A stretch of DNA of 64,000 nt from Moritella yayanosii (GTDB lineage Bacteria > Pseudomonadota > Gammaproteobacteria > Enterobacterales > Moritellaceae), in the NCBI RefSeq assembly GCF_900465055.1, contig NZ_LS483250.1, forward strand, positions 3,658,001 through 3,722,000, read 5' to 3'. The notes under the pieces are model-generated. The model saw only the letters and a list, made by a program, of their open reading frames with translations. It was not told the origin of the DNA and ran no database searches. Within the stretch, counting starts at the first letter, position 1, and each line of letters starts with the position of its first letter. Of the stretch, positions 17,050 to 28,431 are shown in pieces. The position numbers were made by a program, and so were the translations under genes.

Positions 17050-17928
17050 ATGGCAATTACTGCTGCAATGGTTAAAGAACTGCGCGAACGTACAGCTGCA
17101 GGCATGATGGATTGTAAAAAAGCGTTAGTTGAAGCTGAAGGCGATATGGAACTAGCAATCGATAACATGCGTAAATCAGGCGCTGTAAAAGCGGCTAAAA
17201 AAGCAGGTCGTATTGCTGCTGAAGGCGTTGTAAAAACTAAAATTGCTAACGGCGTTGCGGTTCTAGTTGAAATCAACTCAGAAACAGATTTCGTCGCAAA
17301 AGATGCAAGTTTCCTAGCATTTGTTAACCAAGTTGTTGACGTTGCTCACGCAGGTGAACTTAACTCTGCTGAAGCACTATTAGCTGCTAAATTTGACGCT
17401 GAATTAACAGTTGAAGAAGCGCGTGCTAACCTAATTTCTAAAATTGGCGAGAACATCAATGTTCGTCGTTCAGTTATAGTTAAAGGTGATAATATGGCGT
17501 CTTACGTACACGGCGGCACTATCGGTGTTGTTACTGTACTTAAAGGCGGTGATGAAGCATTAGCGAAGAAAATTGCTATGCATGTAGCAGCAGCTAAGCC
17601 TGAGTTTGTTACACCTGATGATGTTCCTGCAGCTGTAGTTGAAAAAGAACGCGCTATTCAAGTGGAAATCGCTATTAACAGTGGTAAACCTCAAGAAATA
17701 GCTGAAAAAATGGTTGTTGGCCGTATGAAGAAATTCACTGGTGAAGTTAGCCTTACAGGTCAAGCTTTCGTCATGGAACCGTCAAAAACTGTTGGTCAAC
17801 TTCTTAAAGAAGAAGGCGCAGAAGTTGTCACCTTTATCCGCATCGAAGTGGGTGAAGGCATCGATAAATCGGAAGATGATTTCGCCGCTGAAGTTGCCGC
17901 TACAGTAGCAGCAGCGAAAAAAGCATAA
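17050..17928 (+). CDS. tsf: Elongation factor Ts
   Basis: Nucleotide exchange factor that regenerates EF-Tu-GTP. The opening [20 protein letters not shown] and the TDFVAKD motif at about 80-86 are diagnostic. It is 292 residues, slightly longer than the E. coli protein. The start at 17050 is preceded by GAGGAAATT at a good distance; an in-frame ATG at 17035 would add MRKLP, which the family lacks. It follows rpsB across a terminator-like hairpin and precedes pyrH. Confidence 0.97.
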   Translation: MAITAAMVKELRERTAAGMMDCKKALVEAEGDMELAIDNMRKSGAVKAAKKAGRIAAEGVVKTKIANGVAVLVEINSETDFVAKDASFLAFVNQVVDVAHAGELNSAEALLAAKFDAELTVEEARANLISKIGENINVRRSVIVKGDNMASYVHGGTIGVVTVLKGGDEALAKKIAMHVAAAKPEFVTPDDVPAAVVEKERAIQVEIAINSGKPQEIAEKMVVGRMKKFTGEVSLTGQAFVMEPSKTVGQLLKEEGAEVVTFIRIEVGEGIDKSEDDFAAEVAATVAAAKKA

Positions 17929-17956
17929 TTTAATTATTGCTGAAGATTTAATACAG

Positions 17957-17980
17957 ACCGTGGCTCAGACTGCGGTTTTT
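17957..17980 (+). terminator. Weak terminator-like hairpin between tsf and pyrH
   Basis: ACCGTGG and CTGCGGT pair with two G-U wobbles around a six-base loop, followed by four more T. It is shorter and weaker than the others in the window and may only reduce read-through into pyrH. Confidence 0.4.
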
Positions 17981-18005
17981 CCACAATTAGGATAAAGAGA
18001 TCATT

Positions 18006-18743
18006 ATGACTGCGAACCCGAAACCGGCATATCGTCGTATTTTATTAAAGCTTAGCGGTGAAGCGCTGATGGGAAACGAGAGTTTTGGTATTGACCCTAA
18101 AGTGCTGGATCGTATGGCACAAGAGATTAAAGAAATTGTTGAGTTAGGTGTTCAAGTTGGTTTGGTTATTGGTGGCGGTAACATATTCCGTGGTGCAGGT
18201 CTAGCTGAAGCGGGGATGAACCGTGTAGTGGGCGATCACATGGGCATGTTAGCGACTGTGATGAATGGCTTAGCAATGCGTGATGCACTGCATCGTGCTT
18301 ATGTGAATGCTCGTTTAATGTCTGCAATTGAATTACGTGGCGTATGTGACAGCTATAACTGGGCTGAAGCAATCAGCTTATTAAAGACTGGCCGAGTCGT
18401 AATCTTTGCTGCGGGTACGGGTAACCCATTCTGTACAACGGATTCTGCTGCATGTTTACGTGGTATCGAAATTGAAGCTGACATTGTATTGAAAGCAACA
18501 AAAGTTGACGGTGTATATTCTGAAGATCCAGAGAAAAACCCAGATGCTGAATTTTACGCTACTCTTGATTATCGTGAAGTTTTAGAAAAAGAACTTAAAA
18601 TCATGGATTTATCTGCATTTACTATGGCGCGAGACCATAATTTACCGATGCGTGTATTTAACATGAATAAGCCAGGTGCTTTACGTCGTGTGATTATGGG
18701 TGAAGCTGAAGGCACATTGATTTCAAATCAAGCAAAGAAATAA
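18006..18743 (+). CDS. pyrH: Uridylate kinase PyrH
   Basis: Phosphorylates UMP to UDP in pyrimidine nucleotide synthesis; bacterial type, of the amino acid kinase fold, hexameric and regulated by GTP and [17 protein letters not shown] is the N-terminal phosphate-binding motif, [11 protein letters not shown]-like sequence follows near 55-65, and [15 protein letters not shown] near 135 is the UMP-binding loop. The 245 residues are the usual length. It lies between tsf and frr as in E. coli; the ATG at 18006 is preceded by AGGATAAAGAGA. Confidence 0.97.
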   Translation: MTANPKPAYRRILLKLSGEALMGNESFGIDPKVLDRMAQEIKEIVELGVQVGLVIGGGNIFRGAGLAEAGMNRVVGDHMGMLATVMNGLAMRDALHRAYVNARLMSAIELRGVCDSYNWAEAISLLKTGRVVIFAAGTGNPFCTTDSAACLRGIEIEADIVLKATKVDGVYSEDPEKNPDAEFYATLDYREVLEKELKIMDLSAFTMARDHNLPMRVFNMNKPGALRRVIMGEAEGTLISNQAKK

Positions 18744-18896
18744 AACTGGATCTCAAATTCAGTAAATAAATACACTAGTTTAAAGTTTAAGGGGGTTATA
18801 ACAAGACCTCTAAATTGAATTGATTTACACTAAATAAGTAAATTCTCATCGATAAAGCAATGCTGAGCATTGCTCGACAAATTTAAGGAAGACGTT

Positions 18897-19454
18897 GTGA
18901 TCAACGAAATTAAAGATGACGCTCAGACCCGTATGAGCAAAAGTATCGACGCATTGAAAAGTCAACTATCTAAAGTTCGAACTGGCCGTGCACACCCAAG
19001 TATCTTAAACGGTATTACCGTTTCTTACTACGGTACTAATACACCACTTAACCAAGTTGGTAACATTGGTACTGAAGATTCACGTACATTAAGCATTACT
19101 GTATTTGATGCAACAATGGTTAAAGCCGTAGAAAAAGCAATCATGATGTCTGATTTGGGTCTTAACCCACAGTCTGCTGGTACTAATATTCGTATTCCAT
19201 TACCTGCACTTACTGAAGAACGTCGTAAGAGCTTAATTAAAGTTGTACGTGCCGATGCTGAACAAGGTCGTGTTGCTATCCGTAACATCCGTCGTGATGC
19301 CAACGGTGATATCAAAGCACTACTAAAAGACAAAGAAATCGGTGAAGATGATGATCGCCGTGCACAAGATGAGATCCAAAAAATGACTGATACCTGTATC
19401 AAGCAAATTGATACTATATTATCAGACAAAGAAAAAGACTTAATGGAAGTGTAA
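18897..19454 (+). CDS. frr: Ribosome recycling factor
   Basis: Splits the post-termination ribosome together with EF-G. The product is 185 residues, exactly the E. coli length, if translation starts at the GTG at 18897, which is preceded by AAGGA and gives [15 protein letters not shown]. The open frame reaches back to a TTG at 18870, but those extra residues are the ribosome-binding region translated. Conserved blocks are [22 protein letters not shown] and [16 protein letters not shown]. It is followed by a terminator and then uppS. Confidence 0.96.
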   Translation: MINEIKDDAQTRMSKSIDALKSQLSKVRTGRAHPSILNGITVSYYGTNTPLNQVGNIGTEDSRTLSITVFDATMVKAVEKAIMMSDLGLNPQSAGTNIRIPLPALTEERRKSLIKVVRADAEQGRVAIRNIRRDANGDIKALLKDKEIGEDDDRRAQDEIQKMTDTCIKQIDTILSDKEKDLMEV

Positions 19455-19474
19455 TTTACTTTACGCTTTTTAAG

Positions 19475-19505
19475 ACGCCGTGTTTCGATACGGCGTTTTA
19501 ATTTT
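19475..19505 (+). terminator. Rho-independent terminator after frr
   Basis: ACGCCGT (19475-19481) and ACGGCGT (19490-19496) pair around an eight-base loop, followed by TTTTAATTTTT. It separates frr from uppS, which begins at 19515. Confidence 0.75.
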
Positions 19506-19514
19506 TAATGGACA

Positions 19515-20294
19515 ATGATCGTAATGGTAAACTTAATTGAACTCGAAACCTTAGTTAATGACTCTAAACCTAAGCACGTTGCTATCATCATGGATGGCAA
19601 TGGTCGTTGGGCGCAGCAGCGTGGCAAAATGCGTGTTAAGGGCCACCATGAAGGTGTTAAGTCTGTTCGTCAAGTGGTGAGTAGTGCATTAGCTATCGGG
19701 ATTGAGTCGTTAACATTATTTGCGTTTAGTAGCGAAAACTGGCGTCGACCGGAAGCGGAAGTTAGTATGTTAATGAAATTATTTATGACAGTGTTAACGC
19801 GAGAAGTTAAAAAACTGCATAAGAATAAAATCCGCCTAAAAATCATTGGTGATGTCTCTGCATTTAGTTCTGCCATTCAAACCAAAATTGCTGAAGCCGA
19901 AGCATTAACGTGTAATAACACCACACTGACGCTCAATATCGCGGTCAACTATGGCGGGCAATCGGATATAGTTCATGCCGCTAAACAGATTGCTATCGCG
20001 GTTAAAACCGGTGAAATAAGCTTAGATCAAATTGATGATAAAATGCTGGGGCAACATATTGCTATGGCAGGACAGCCAGCTGTAGATTTGATGATCCGTA
20101 CTGGTGGCGATCACCGAATTAGTAACTTTTTGCTGTGGCAGTTAGCTTATGCAGAATTATATTTCACTGACACTCTATGGCCAGATTTCGACAATATTGC
20201 CTTTGAAGATGCTATTTTTAATTTTGTAAATCGAGAACGTCGTTTTGGCGGCACTGGCGAACAGGTCAGAGCTATTTTAATAAAGCAGCAATAA
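19515..20294 (+). CDS. uppS: Isoprenyl transferase UppS (undecaprenyl diphosphate synthase)
   Basis: Condenses isopentenyl diphosphate onto farnesyl diphosphate to build the C55 lipid carrier for peptidoglycan and O-antigen. [14 protein letters not shown] holds the catalytic aspartate (Asp27 with this start), and [11 protein letters not shown] and the C-terminal [19 protein letters not shown] are conserved cis-prenyltransferase regions. It has 259 residues from the ATG at 19515; an ATG at 19524 is a possible alternative. cdsA follows 59 bases downstream. Confidence 0.95.
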   Translation: MIVMVNLIELETLVNDSKPKHVAIIMDGNGRWAQQRGKMRVKGHHEGVKSVRQVVSSALAIGIESLTLFAFSSENWRRPEAEVSMLMKLFMTVLTREVKKLHKNKIRLKIIGDVSAFSSAIQTKIAEAEALTCNNTTLTLNIAVNYGGQSDIVHAAKQIAIAVKTGEISLDQIDDKMLGQHIAMAGQPAVDLMIRTGGDHRISNFLLWQLAYAELYFTDTLWPDFDNIAFEDAIFNFVNRERRFGGTGEQVRAILIKQQ

Positions 20295-20353
20295 ATACAT
20301 ATAAATAAACGCTTAGATAAAATTCTGGGGGTTTTTTAATAGGAGCACAACTT

Positions 20354-21250
20354 TTGCTTAAGCAACGAATTACCACCGCATTAATTTTAGCGCCCTTAGC
20401 GCTTGCCGCTATCTTTCTGTTACCCCTGCAGTGGTTCGCGCTTGCAATCGCGGGTGTGTTTATCTTAGCCACCAAAGAGTGGGCGGTATTGGTCGATAAG
20501 AATAACAGTAAATTACCCATTGCGCTCATCGTTGGCAACTCACTTATTCTGGGCGCAACATTATTAGCTATCCCACCCGATGTGCGTAATATCTGGCACG
20601 TCAGTAACGGCGAGATAGTATTGGTACCGTTAGTCAGTGGTATTTTAGTCGTTGGCGCCGTGTGGTGGTTAATTTGCGCGGTATTAGTGGCTACCTATCC
20701 AAACAGTGCCAAAGCATGGACTAAAAATACCTTGTTGAAAGTTGTCCTTGGTCTGGTGACCTTAGTGCCGTTTTTCTGGGCGATGCTAGCACTACGTTCT
20801 TATGATTATGCCCACGACCAGCTGTCGGGTGCCTGGTTAGTAATGCTAGTGATGCTCTTAGTATGGGGCGCTGATTCGGGGGCTTACTTTATCGGTAAAA
20901 AATTCGGCAAGAACAAACTGGCGCCAAAAGTGAGCCCAGGTAAAACTCGCGAAGGCTTTTTTGGTGGTATTGTGGTATCAATGATTATTGCGCTAATTGC
21001 TGCCGTTGTGATGGCCATTTTACCATCAGGGGAACTTGATAGCAGTAAGCTTGTCATAATCCTGTTTACGTGTTTTGTTACGTCAATTTCATCCACATTA
21101 GGTGATCTTAACGAAAGTATGTTCAAACGTGAAGCGGGTGTAAAAGACAGTGGTACCTTGTTACCTGGTCACGGTGGTATTCTTGACCGCATTGATAGCT
21201 TGACGGCTGCATTACCGGTATTTGCTGTTATTTATTTAGTTTGTTTTTAA
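20354..21250 (+). CDS. cdsA: Phosphatidate cytidylyltransferase CdsA
   Basis: Makes CDP-diacylglycerol from phosphatidic acid and CTP, the branch point for all phospholipids; an inner-membrane protein of about eight segments. The CDS signature is near the C-terminus, SMFKREAGVKDSGTLLPGHG followed by GILDRIDS. The start is a TTG at 20354 with AGGAG eight bases upstream, giving MLKQRITTALIL, which aligns with the E. coli N-terminus; no nearby ATG fits. It is 298 residues. It lies between uppS and dxr in the standard order, 12 bases before dxr. Confidence 0.95.
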   Translation: MLKQRITTALILAPLALAAIFLLPLQWFALAIAGVFILATKEWAVLVDKNNSKLPIALIVGNSLILGATLLAIPPDVRNIWHVSNGEIVLVPLVSGILVVGAVWWLICAVLVATYPNSAKAWTKNTLLKVVLGLVTLVPFFWAMLALRSYDYAHDQLSGAWLVMLVMLLVWGADSGAYFIGKKFGKNKLAPKVSPGKTREGFFGGIVVSMIIALIAAVVMAILPSGELDSSKLVIILFTCFVTSISSTLGDLNESMFKREAGVKDSGTLLPGHGGILDRIDSLTAALPVFAVIYLVCF

Positions 21251-21262
21251 AGGAGCGTCATT

Positions 21263-22459
21263 GTGATTGGATTAACGATACTGGGTGCAACTGGATCAAT
21301 TGGTAAAAATACCCTTGCAGTTATTCGTCAAAATCCTGAACGCTTTCGGATCCAGGCTTTAACCGCGAATAGCAATGTTACTGAGATGCTGACGCAATGT
21401 TTAGAATTTAAACCTTGCTATGCAGTGATGCTCAATGACGTTGCGGCAGCTGCGTTAGCGCAACAACTAAAATCACTTAACTGTGCGACGGAAGTGCTGT
21501 CTGGCATGGACGCGTTATGTCAGGTGGCCGCTCTTGATAACACTGACATGGTAATGGCTGCTATTGTTGGTGCCGCAGGGCTTATGCCTACCTTAGCCGC
21601 CGTTCGTGCTGGGAAACGTATTCTGCTTGCCAATAAAGAAGCGCTAGTGATGTCTGGCGCGTTATTTATGGCAGAAGTAAAAGCCAGTGGTGCTGAACTA
21701 TTACCGGTCGATAGCGAACACAATGCTATTTTCCAAGCGATGCCGCTGGCGGTACAAACTAACCTGGGTTTTTGTGACCTAGTTGCAGAGGGCGTCAGTA
21801 AGATCTTATTAACCGGCTCTGGTGGTCCATTCCGTTATAGCGAAATTGCTGATTTAGCGGCTGTTACACCTGCGCAAGCTTGTGCCCATCCTAACTGGTC
21901 AATGGGTCAGAAGATCTCTGTTGACTCCGCCACCATGATGAATAAAGGCTTAGAATATATTGAAGCTAAGTGGTTATTTAATGCTGACGAAGCGCAGATC
22001 CAAGTTGTCATTCATCCCCAGTCTGTTATTCACTCTATGGTGCAATATACAGATGGTTCGGTAGTCGCACAAATGGGTGAACCAAATATGTGCACCCCAA
22101 TTGCCCATGCTATGGCTTATCCTCAGCGTATTCCTGCTGGTGTTAAACCGCTCGATTTTTTTGAAATGGGTGAATTGACCTTCTTGAAACCTGATTATGC
22201 GCGTTACCCTTGTTTGAAATTAGCCATTGATGCTTGTCATCAAGGTCAAGCGGCCACAACGACGTTAAATGCCGCAAATGAAATGGCGGTAGACGCTTTC
22301 TTAACTGGGCAGATCGGTTTCACCGATATTGCCCGTGTAAATGGTACCGTCTTAGATGGAATGACGGTTTCTGAACCTGATAATATTGATGCATTGGTTG
22401 ATATCGATGCAATGGCGCGAATCGACGCACAACAAACAATAAACAGAGTAGAAACATGA
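21263..22459 (+). CDS. dxr: 1-deoxy-D-xylulose-5-phosphate reductoisomerase Dxr
   Basis: Converts DXP to 2-C-methyl-D-erythritol 4-phosphate with NADPH, the committed step of the MEP isoprenoid pathway and the target of fosmidomycin. The NADPH site is [15 protein letters not shown] at the N-terminus; [13 protein letters not shown] holds metal and substrate residues, and TGSGGPFR is conserved. The start is a GTG at 21263 with AGGAG nearby. The 398 residues are normal. Its TGA overlaps the rseP ATG by four bases, indicating coupled translation. Confidence 0.97.
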   Translation: MIGLTILGATGSIGKNTLAVIRQNPERFRIQALTANSNVTEMLTQCLEFKPCYAVMLNDVAAAALAQQLKSLNCATEVLSGMDALCQVAALDNTDMVMAAIVGAAGLMPTLAAVRAGKRILLANKEALVMSGALFMAEVKASGAELLPVDSEHNAIFQAMPLAVQTNLGFCDLVAEGVSKILLTGSGGPFRYSEIADLAAVTPAQACAHPNWSMGQKISVDSATMMNKGLEYIEAKWLFNADEAQIQVVIHPQSVIHSMVQYTDGSVVAQMGEPNMCTPIAHAMAYPQRIPAGVKPLDFFEMGELTFLKPDYARYPCLKLAIDACHQGQAATTTLNAANEMAVDAFLTGQIGFTDIARVNGTVLDGMTVSEPDNIDALVDIDAMARIDAQQTINRVET

Positions 22460-23811
22460 TATCGTCTTTATGGAATTTAGGTGCATTTATTGTTGCACTG
22501 GGCATTTTAGTTGCTATACACGAATTTGGTCACTTTTGGGTAGCGCGTCGCTGTGGCGTTAAAGTATTACGCTTCTCGATTGGGTTTGGTAAAACGATAT
22601 GGATGCGCACGGGTAAAGATGGCACCGAATATGTGATCGCAATGATCCCGCTCGGTGGTTTTGTTAAGATGCTCGATTCGCGCGTTGATGACGTACCGGA
22701 AGCATTAAAATCACAATCATTTAATGGTAAGCCTGTGCTTGCGAGGATCGCCATTGTTGCCGCAGGGCCTTTAGCAAACTTCGCGTTAGCGATTGTGGCG
22801 TTTTGGTTTATGTTCATGATCGGTGTGCCGAGTGTAAAACCGGTGATTGGTGAGGTTGCCCCACATTCTGTTATGGCAGAGGCGGGTGTGACCAACAAAG
22901 CGATTATCATCGCGATTGATGGACAAGCAGTTCAAGATTGGAATGATGTTAGCCTTAAATTAATCGAACACATGGGCGAGCCTTCGATGGCGATGCAGTT
23001 ATATCTTGAGGACACGAACTATACCGTGTCTCGGCAAGTTGATTTACGGGATTGGCAATTTGACCTTGAACGTGAGTCACCGATTAGTAGTATGGGGTTA
23101 ACGCCTTATCGACCAGCGGTGAGTCAAGAGCTAGCTGAAGTCATTAAAGGCAGTGCGGGCGAAAAGGCGGGTCTGTTGGCCGGTGACAAAATCATTGCAG
23201 TTGATCAGCAAGCAATTGATGATTGGTCGGTGTTAGTTGCTATAATCCAGCAAAGTCCTGATCAAGTATTAGCTATCACCATCCTTCGCAACGGTCAACA
23301 GTTAGCATTAAATGTGACACCAACAGGCAAGCCTGGCCCTGATGGTGTGTTAAAAGGTTATTTAGGTGTTGCGCCTGTTGTTGCCAGTTACCCTGAAGAT
23401 TATCTTGTTGATATTCAATATGGTATTCTAGATTCTGTACAACAGTCTGTGGCGCGAACTTGGCAGCTTACTGCGCTGACATTTAAGATGATGGGTCGTT
23501 TAGTGACAGGCGAAATTTCGCTAAATAATTTAAGTGGGCCTATTTCTATTGCCAAAAGCGCTGGCGCCAGTGCTGATTATGGTTTGGTTTATTTCTTAGG
23601 TTTCCTTGCCTTGATTAGTGTTAATTTAGGCTTAATGAATTTAATGCCACTGCCTGTACTGGATGGTGGCCATCTAGTGTATTACACATTTGAATTGATC
23701 ACCGGTCGACCTGTATCTGAAAAGATCCAAGAAGTCGGTTTTAAAATTGGTTCAGTCATTATTATGCTATTAACGGGACTTGCCTTATTTAATGACTTTG
23801 CTCGTTTATAA
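22456..23811 (+). CDS. rseP: RIP metalloprotease RseP
   Basis: Site-2 protease that cuts RseA within the inner membrane after DegS, releasing sigma-E for the envelope stress response, and clears leftover signal peptides. The zinc site is HEFGH at residues 22-26 in the first membrane segment, with the third ligand in LPVLDGGHL near the C-terminus. Two PDZ domains lie between, around 110-200 and 205-300. It has 451 residues and is translationally coupled to dxr, 35 bases ahead of bamA. Confidence 0.97.
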   Translation: MISSLWNLGAFIVALGILVAIHEFGHFWVARRCGVKVLRFSIGFGKTIWMRTGKDGTEYVIAMIPLGGFVKMLDSRVDDVPEALKSQSFNGKPVLARIAIVAAGPLANFALAIVAFWFMFMIGVPSVKPVIGEVAPHSVMAEAGVTNKAIIIAIDGQAVQDWNDVSLKLIEHMGEPSMAMQLYLEDTNYTVSRQVDLRDWQFDLERESPISSMGLTPYRPAVSQELAEVIKGSAGEKAGLLAGDKIIAVDQQAIDDWSVLVAIIQQSPDQVLAITILRNGQQLALNVTPTGKPGPDGVLKGYLGVAPVVASYPEDYLVDIQYGILDSVQQSVARTWQLTALTFKMMGRLVTGEISLNNLSGPISIAKSAGASADYGLVYFLGFLALISVNLGLMNLMPLPVLDGGHLVYYTFELITGRPVSEKIQEVGFKIGSVIIMLLTGLALFNDFARL

Positions 23812-23846
23812 GTCATTGAATTGCGTTTAGGGATTATTTACTCAGA

Positions 23847-26303
23847 ATGATAATAAATAAATATTTGGTTGGCGTACTCTTTTCAAGTGCTTGCTTATTT
23901 ACCAGTACGGCAGTAACTGCAGCTGAAAATAGCTTCATTGTTGAAGATATTCAAGTCGAGGGCTTACAACGTGTCACGCTAGGTGCGGCATTATTGAATA
24001 TTCCACTGCGAGAAGGCGATAGCGTCAGTAGCCGTGATATCGCGTTAGCCGTAAAGAAATTATACGCATCAGGTAATTTTGATGATATTGAATTGTACCG
24101 TGACGGTGCGACGCTGGTCTTTAAAGTAACGGAATTACCGACTATTAGTAGCATTGAGTTTGTAGGTAATGAAGCGATCCCAGAAGAGCAATTGAAAGAA
24201 AGCCTTAATTCATCTGGCATTCGTGTTGGTGAGCCTATCGATCGCACTATTATTCGTTCGGTCGAGCAAGGTTTACAAGAATTCTATTATGGCGCGGGTC
24301 GCTACAGTGCGCAAATTAATACCATTATCACCCCATTACCACGTAACCGTGTTGACATTAAATTTAGTTTTGTTGAAGGTAAGTCAGCGAAAATTAAGCA
24401 ACTTAATATCTTAGGTAACACCGTCTATTCAACGACAGAATTGAAGCGATTATTTGAACTGAGTGATGTTGTGCCGTGGTGGAATTTTATGGCTGATCAG
24501 CAGTATCAAAAACAACTGCTCGCTGGTGATTTAGAGAAACTACGTAGTCATTATGTTGATAACGGTTATATCCGCTTTAAAACGGAGTCAACACAAGTAT
24601 CAATGACGCCGGATAAACAAGGTATTTATATCACCCTTAAAGTCAATGAAGGTGCGCAATATAAATTGGGTAATATTACCTTAACGGGTGACCTATTAGA
24701 CAAAGAACAAGAGTTACGCGGTTTATTAGCACTTAACTCGGGTGAGCTATACAGTGGTGCGAGTGTAACAGCAACGGAAGAAAGTCTCAGTCGTTATTTA
24801 AGTCGTTTTGGTTACGCTTATCCAAAAGTATCGACTTATCCAGAAATCGATGACGAAAACCATACCGTTAATCTCACTATTGCTGTTGAACCCGGTCCAC
24901 GAATTTATGTACGCCGGATTAACTTTGCTGGTAATGACGTCACTAAAGATGAAGTATTACGTCGAGAAATGCGTCAAATGGAAGGTACTTGGTTATCGAA
25001 CCGTTTAATTGACCGTTCTAAAGTCCGTCTGAATCAGCTTGGTTTCTTCGAAACTGTCAACACCAATACGGTACGCGTACCCGGTAAGATGGACGTGGTG
25101 GACGTTAATGTGCAAGTGAAAGAACAGCCTGCTGGTTCATTTAATGCCGGTATCGGTTATGGTTCTGAGTCTGGTTTAAGTTTAAACATGGGTATTCAAC
25201 AGGATAACTTCTTCGGTACCGGTAATAAAGCGGGTATTAGTGTCAGTACCAATGACTATTCGAAGAACGCTAGCTTAAATTATACCAACCCATACTTTAC
25301 CGTTGATGGCGTGAGCTTCGGCGGTAAGGTTTACTTCACTGATTTTGAAGCATCAGAAGCGGATATTATCGATTATAATAACCGGACTTACGGTATATCG
25401 GGGACTTTCGGTTTCCCGGTTAACGAAAATAATACCCTGAGCTTTAGCTTAGGTTATGAGTGGAATAAGATCTCGAAAACCACGACGTATGCTCAAACTA
25501 AGAAATTTTGGGACATCTATGAAAAAGATGTCGATGCAGATGGTGGTTTCGTGATATTCCAAGGGTTTGATGTGTCAGCGTCTTGGCGCCGCCGTACCTT
25601 AAACCGTGGTGTATTTGCGACATCGGGTTCAGAACAAAAAGCTAACTTTACCATGACGGTTCCCGGTTCGGATGTACAATATTTTAAAATGAGTTTTGAT
25701 AACAAATATTATGTACCGTTATCCAGTAATCACCGTTGGTCAATATTGATGCGTGGCCGCGTTGCTTACGGTAACGGTTATGGTACAACAGACGGTGGCA
25801 GTGATCATATTTTACCGTTTTATGAAAACTATTATGCCGGTGGTTTCTACTCGGTGCGTGGTTTTAACAGCAATACCATTAGTCCAAAAGGTATACAGAC
25901 GACCCCAGGTACCGGTAATAGTGGTGGTGATGTCAAATATGTAACAACGGACTCTTCCGTTGGTGGTAATGCCTTAGCAACGGCCAGTTTGGAACTTATT
26001 TTCCCTACACCATTTTTAAGTGAAGAATATGCCAATCTAGTGCGTACTACGGTGTTTGTTGATGCGGGTTCGGTATGGGATACTGAATTTAATTCAAGTG
26101 ATTATCGAAGTGAAGACTGTGAGAAAGGTTGTGAATACTTTGGCGATTATTCTGATCCGGCGCGATTACGTGCTTCTGTGGGGGTGAGCTTGCAGTGGTT
26201 ATCACCAATGGGGCCATTAGTATTCTCACTGGCCACGCCATTGAAAGAGTACCAAGGCGATAGAACCGAAGTCTTTACCTTTAATATCGGTACCACTTTC
26301 TAA
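23847..26303 (+). CDS. bamA: Outer membrane protein assembly factor BamA
   Basis: Central subunit of the BAM machine that folds beta-barrel proteins into the outer membrane. A signal peptide (to about Ala26, STAVTAA) precedes five POTRA domains (about 30-430) and a 16-strand barrel that ends in an aromatic residue (FNIGTTF). The conserved VRGF of loop 6 is seen in YSVRGFNSNTISPKG. The 818 residues compare with 810 in E. coli. Its place between rseP and skp is the usual one; in E. coli this group is partly driven by sigma-E. Confidence 0.97.
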   Translation: MIINKYLVGVLFSSACLFTSTAVTAAENSFIVEDIQVEGLQRVTLGAALLNIPLREGDSVSSRDIALAVKKLYASGNFDDIELYRDGATLVFKVTELPTISSIEFVGNEAIPEEQLKESLNSSGIRVGEPIDRTIIRSVEQGLQEFYYGAGRYSAQINTIITPLPRNRVDIKFSFVEGKSAKIKQLNILGNTVYSTTELKRLFELSDVVPWWNFMADQQYQKQLLAGDLEKLRSHYVDNGYIRFKTESTQVSMTPDKQGIYITLKVNEGAQYKLGNITLTGDLLDKEQELRGLLALNSGELYSGASVTATEESLSRYLSRFGYAYPKVSTYPEIDDENHTVNLTIAVEPGPRIYVRRINFAGNDVTKDEVLRREMRQMEGTWLSNRLIDRSKVRLNQLGFFETVNTNTVRVPGKMDVVDVNVQVKEQPAGSFNAGIGYGSESGLSLNMGIQQDNFFGTGNKAGISVSTNDYSKNASLNYTNPYFTVDGVSFGGKVYFTDFEASEADIIDYNNRTYGISGTFGFPVNENNTLSFSLGYEWNKISKTTTYAQTKKFWDIYEKDVDADGGFVIFQGFDVSASWRRRTLNRGVFATSGSEQKANFTMTVPGSDVQYFKMSFDNKYYVPLSSNHRWSILMRGRVAYGNGYGTTDGGSDHILPFYENYYAGGFYSVRGFNSNTISPKGIQTTPGTGNSGGDVKYVTTDSSVGGNALATASLELIFPTPFLSEEYANLVRTTVFVDAGSVWDTEFNSSDYRSEDCEKGCEYFGDYSDPARLRASVGVSLQWLSPMGPLVFSLATPLKEYQGDRTEVFTFNIGTTF

Positions 26304-26368
26304 GCTAACTCATATTGATTAAATGCGTGGAAGTACGCATTTAAGTTAAAAATTCACTAGGGACTAAA

Positions 26369-26866
26369 ATGAAAAAATTTATTAAAGCAACGGCATTGGC
26401 ACTGACTCTAGGTGCATCATTTACTGCCAGTGCAGCGGGATATGCGGTTGTTGACGCCGGTAAGATCTTACAACAACTACCACAACGTGAAGCGATAGGT
26501 AAACGTTTAAACGAAGAGTTCCAAACGCGTGCTGTCGAACTGAATAAATTACAAGCAGAGTTAGTATCATTAAACAAAAAGCGTCAACGTGATGCGGCAT
26601 TAATGACTCCACAAGAACAAACCAAACTGGTGCGTAAATTAGAAGAGTTAGATGTGCAACTAAAATTAAAAGGTCGAGCATTTAAAGAAGACCAGCAGCG
26701 TCGAGGTCAAGAAGAAAATAATAAGCTGTTAGTATTATTACAACATGCGATCGAAACCGTGTCTAAGCGTGAAGGTTATGATCTTGTGTTCACTAAACAA
26801 GCTGTGCTATTTGTCGATCCAAAATTAGATATCTCGGACAAAATAATACAAGAATTAAGCAAGTAA
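26369..26866 (+). CDS. skp: Periplasmic chaperone Skp (OmpH family)
   Basis: Holds unfolded outer membrane proteins in the periplasm on their way to BamA. The signal peptide is clear (KKFIKATALALTLGASFTA, cleaved about residue 22), followed by a small beta core starting GYAVVDAGKILQQLPQ. A long charged helical hairpin comes next (about 50-130), and the strand YDLVFTKQAVLFVDP closes the core. The 165 residues fit the OmpH family. It lies between bamA and lpxD, as is usual. Confidence 0.95.
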   Translation: MKKFIKATALALTLGASFTASAAGYAVVDAGKILQQLPQREAIGKRLNEEFQTRAVELNKLQAELVSLNKKRQRDAALMTPQEQTKLVRKLEELDVQLKLKGRAFKEDQQRRGQEENNKLLVLLQHAIETVSKREGYDLVFTKQAVLFVDPKLDISDKIIQELSK

Positions 26867-26934
26867 CTATATTTTACGGCGCAACAAATATAGTAAAATA
26901 GCGTAAGATTTTTTATCGAATAGAAAGGTTTCAC

Positions 26935-27945
26935 ATGGCAATGACGTTACAACAAATAGCAACGGCAATTCAAGCTGAGTTACACGGTGATGGCAGTATC
27001 GAGATTAGTGGTATTAATTCGATACAAAATGCACAGCCAGGTAATATTACTTTTTTAAGTGATAGTAAATACAGCGCTCAATTAGCGACAGTTGCAGCGT
27101 CTGCAGTTATTGTTAAACCGGATGATCTTGCCGCATGTAATACCAATGCATTAGTGATGAAAAACCCCTATGTGGGTTTTGCTTTAGTGGCACAGTTACT
27201 TGACACCACCCCTGCCCCTGCTACAGATATCGCCCCGAGTGCGGTGATTGCTGACGATGTGGTGCTGGGGGATAATGTGGCTATTGGTGCTAACGCGGTT
27301 ATTGAAACTGGCGTCACACTGGCGGATAATGTGATAATTGGTGCAGGCTGTTTTATTGGTAAAAATAGTCGCATTGGTCAGAGCACTAAACTGTGGGCAA
27401 ATGTTACTATTTATCATGATATCACCATTGGCAGTGATTGCTTGTTCCAAAGCGGCACTGTGATTGGCGCAGATGGTTTTGGTTATGCCAATGATGGTGG
27501 CCGCTGGATCAAGATCCCACAACTCGGTCGGGTTATCATTGGTGATCGCGTTGAGATTGGTGCGTGCACGACGATTGATCGTGGCGCATTAGACAATACC
27601 ATTATAGCTGATGGCGTGATTTTAGATAATCAATGTCAAGTCGGGCATAATGTAGAAATAGGTGAAAACACTGCAATTTCGGGTGGTACTCTGTTAGCAG
27701 GAAGCTTAAAACTAGGTAAACAATGCATGATTGGTGGTGGTTGTGTTATCAATGGTCATATGGAAATAACTGATAACGTAAACATCACCGGCATGTCGAT
27801 GGTAATGCGTCCGATTGATAAAGCGGGTCTTTATTCATCGGGTATTCCGGCACAAGCCAATCGTGAATGGCGTCGTCAAACTGCCCGCGTAATGAAAATT
27901 GATGATATGCATAAACGGCTATCTAAATTAGAAAAAGCTAAATAA
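26935..27945 (+). CDS. lpxD: UDP-3-O-(3-hydroxymyristoyl)glucosamine N-acyltransferase LpxD
   Basis: Third step of lipid A synthesis: adds the N-linked hydroxyacyl chain from acyl carrier protein. An N-terminal uridine-binding domain ([20 protein letters not shown]) is followed by a left-handed beta-helix of hexapeptide repeats from about residue 100, with the catalytic histidine expected in [15 protein letters not shown]-terminal helix ([14 protein letters not shown]) completes the trimer-forming protein. It is 336 residues, close to the 341 of E. coli. Confidence 0.96.
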   Translation: MAMTLQQIATAIQAELHGDGSIEISGINSIQNAQPGNITFLSDSKYSAQLATVAASAVIVKPDDLAACNTNALVMKNPYVGFALVAQLLDTTPAPATDIAPSAVIADDVVLGDNVAIGANAVIETGVTLADNVIIGAGCFIGKNSRIGQSTKLWANVTIYHDITIGSDCLFQSGTVIGADGFGYANDGGRWIKIPQLGRVIIGDRVEIGACTTIDRGALDNTIIADGVILDNQCQVGHNVEIGENTAISGGTLLAGSLKLGKQCMIGGGCVINGHMEITDNVNITGMSMVMRPIDKAGLYSSGIPAQANREWRRQTARVMKIDDMHKRLSKLEKAK

Positions 27946-27975
27946 ATAAAGCTTCGTTGCTACAGGAATAAAATT

Positions 27976-28431
27976 TTGAGCGAACAAAAAAATACAATTG
28001 AAATACAAGAAATCATGTCCCTTCTTCCACACCGGTACCCGTTCTTACTTGTTGACCGAGTATTGGATTATGTACCGGGTAAGTCGATACATGCCATTAA
28101 AAATGTATCGATAAATGAGCCTCAATTTACGGGTCATTTCCCAACTAACCCTATTTTTCCAGGTGTTTTAATTTTAGAAGCCCTCGCACAGGCTTCGGGT
28201 CTGTTAGGTTACAAATCGGATGGTGGCCCAGCAGACAATGAACTGTATTATTTTGCTGGAATTGATAAGGCACGTTTTCGTAAGCCCGTCATACCTGGTG
28301 ATGTATTACATCTACATATTGAATTAATTAAAGAACGCCGTGGTATCGCTCGCTTTACTGCAATTGCAAAAGTTGATGGCAAAGTAGTTTGTGATGCGGA
28401 GATTATGTGCGCAAGGCGAGAGGCGAAATAG
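27976..28431 (+). CDS. fabZ: 3-hydroxyacyl-ACP dehydratase FabZ
   Basis: Dehydrates 3-hydroxyacyl-ACP in fatty acid elongation and competes with LpxA for hydroxymyristoyl-ACP, so it helps balance phospholipid and lipid A. The hotdog fold carries [14 protein letters not shown] and the catalytic pair His54 and Glu68 in [20 protein letters not shown]. The start is a TTG at 27976 after AGGAA, as also in E. coli fabZ, giving 151 residues. Its stop codon overlaps the lpxA start by one base. Confidence 0.96.
   Translation: MSEQKNTIEIQEIMSLLPHRYPFLLVDRVLDYVPGKSIHAIKNVSINEPQFTGHFPTNPIFPGVLILEALAQASGLLGYKSDGGPADNELYYFAGIDKARFRKPVIPGDVLHLHIELIKERRGIARFTAIAKVDGKVVCDAEIMCARREAK

Noticed and set aside
19028-19429. 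Antisense ORF of 133 codons in frr
   Set aside because: It is a shadow of frr; its serine- and alanine-rich composition is that of a reversed helical gene.
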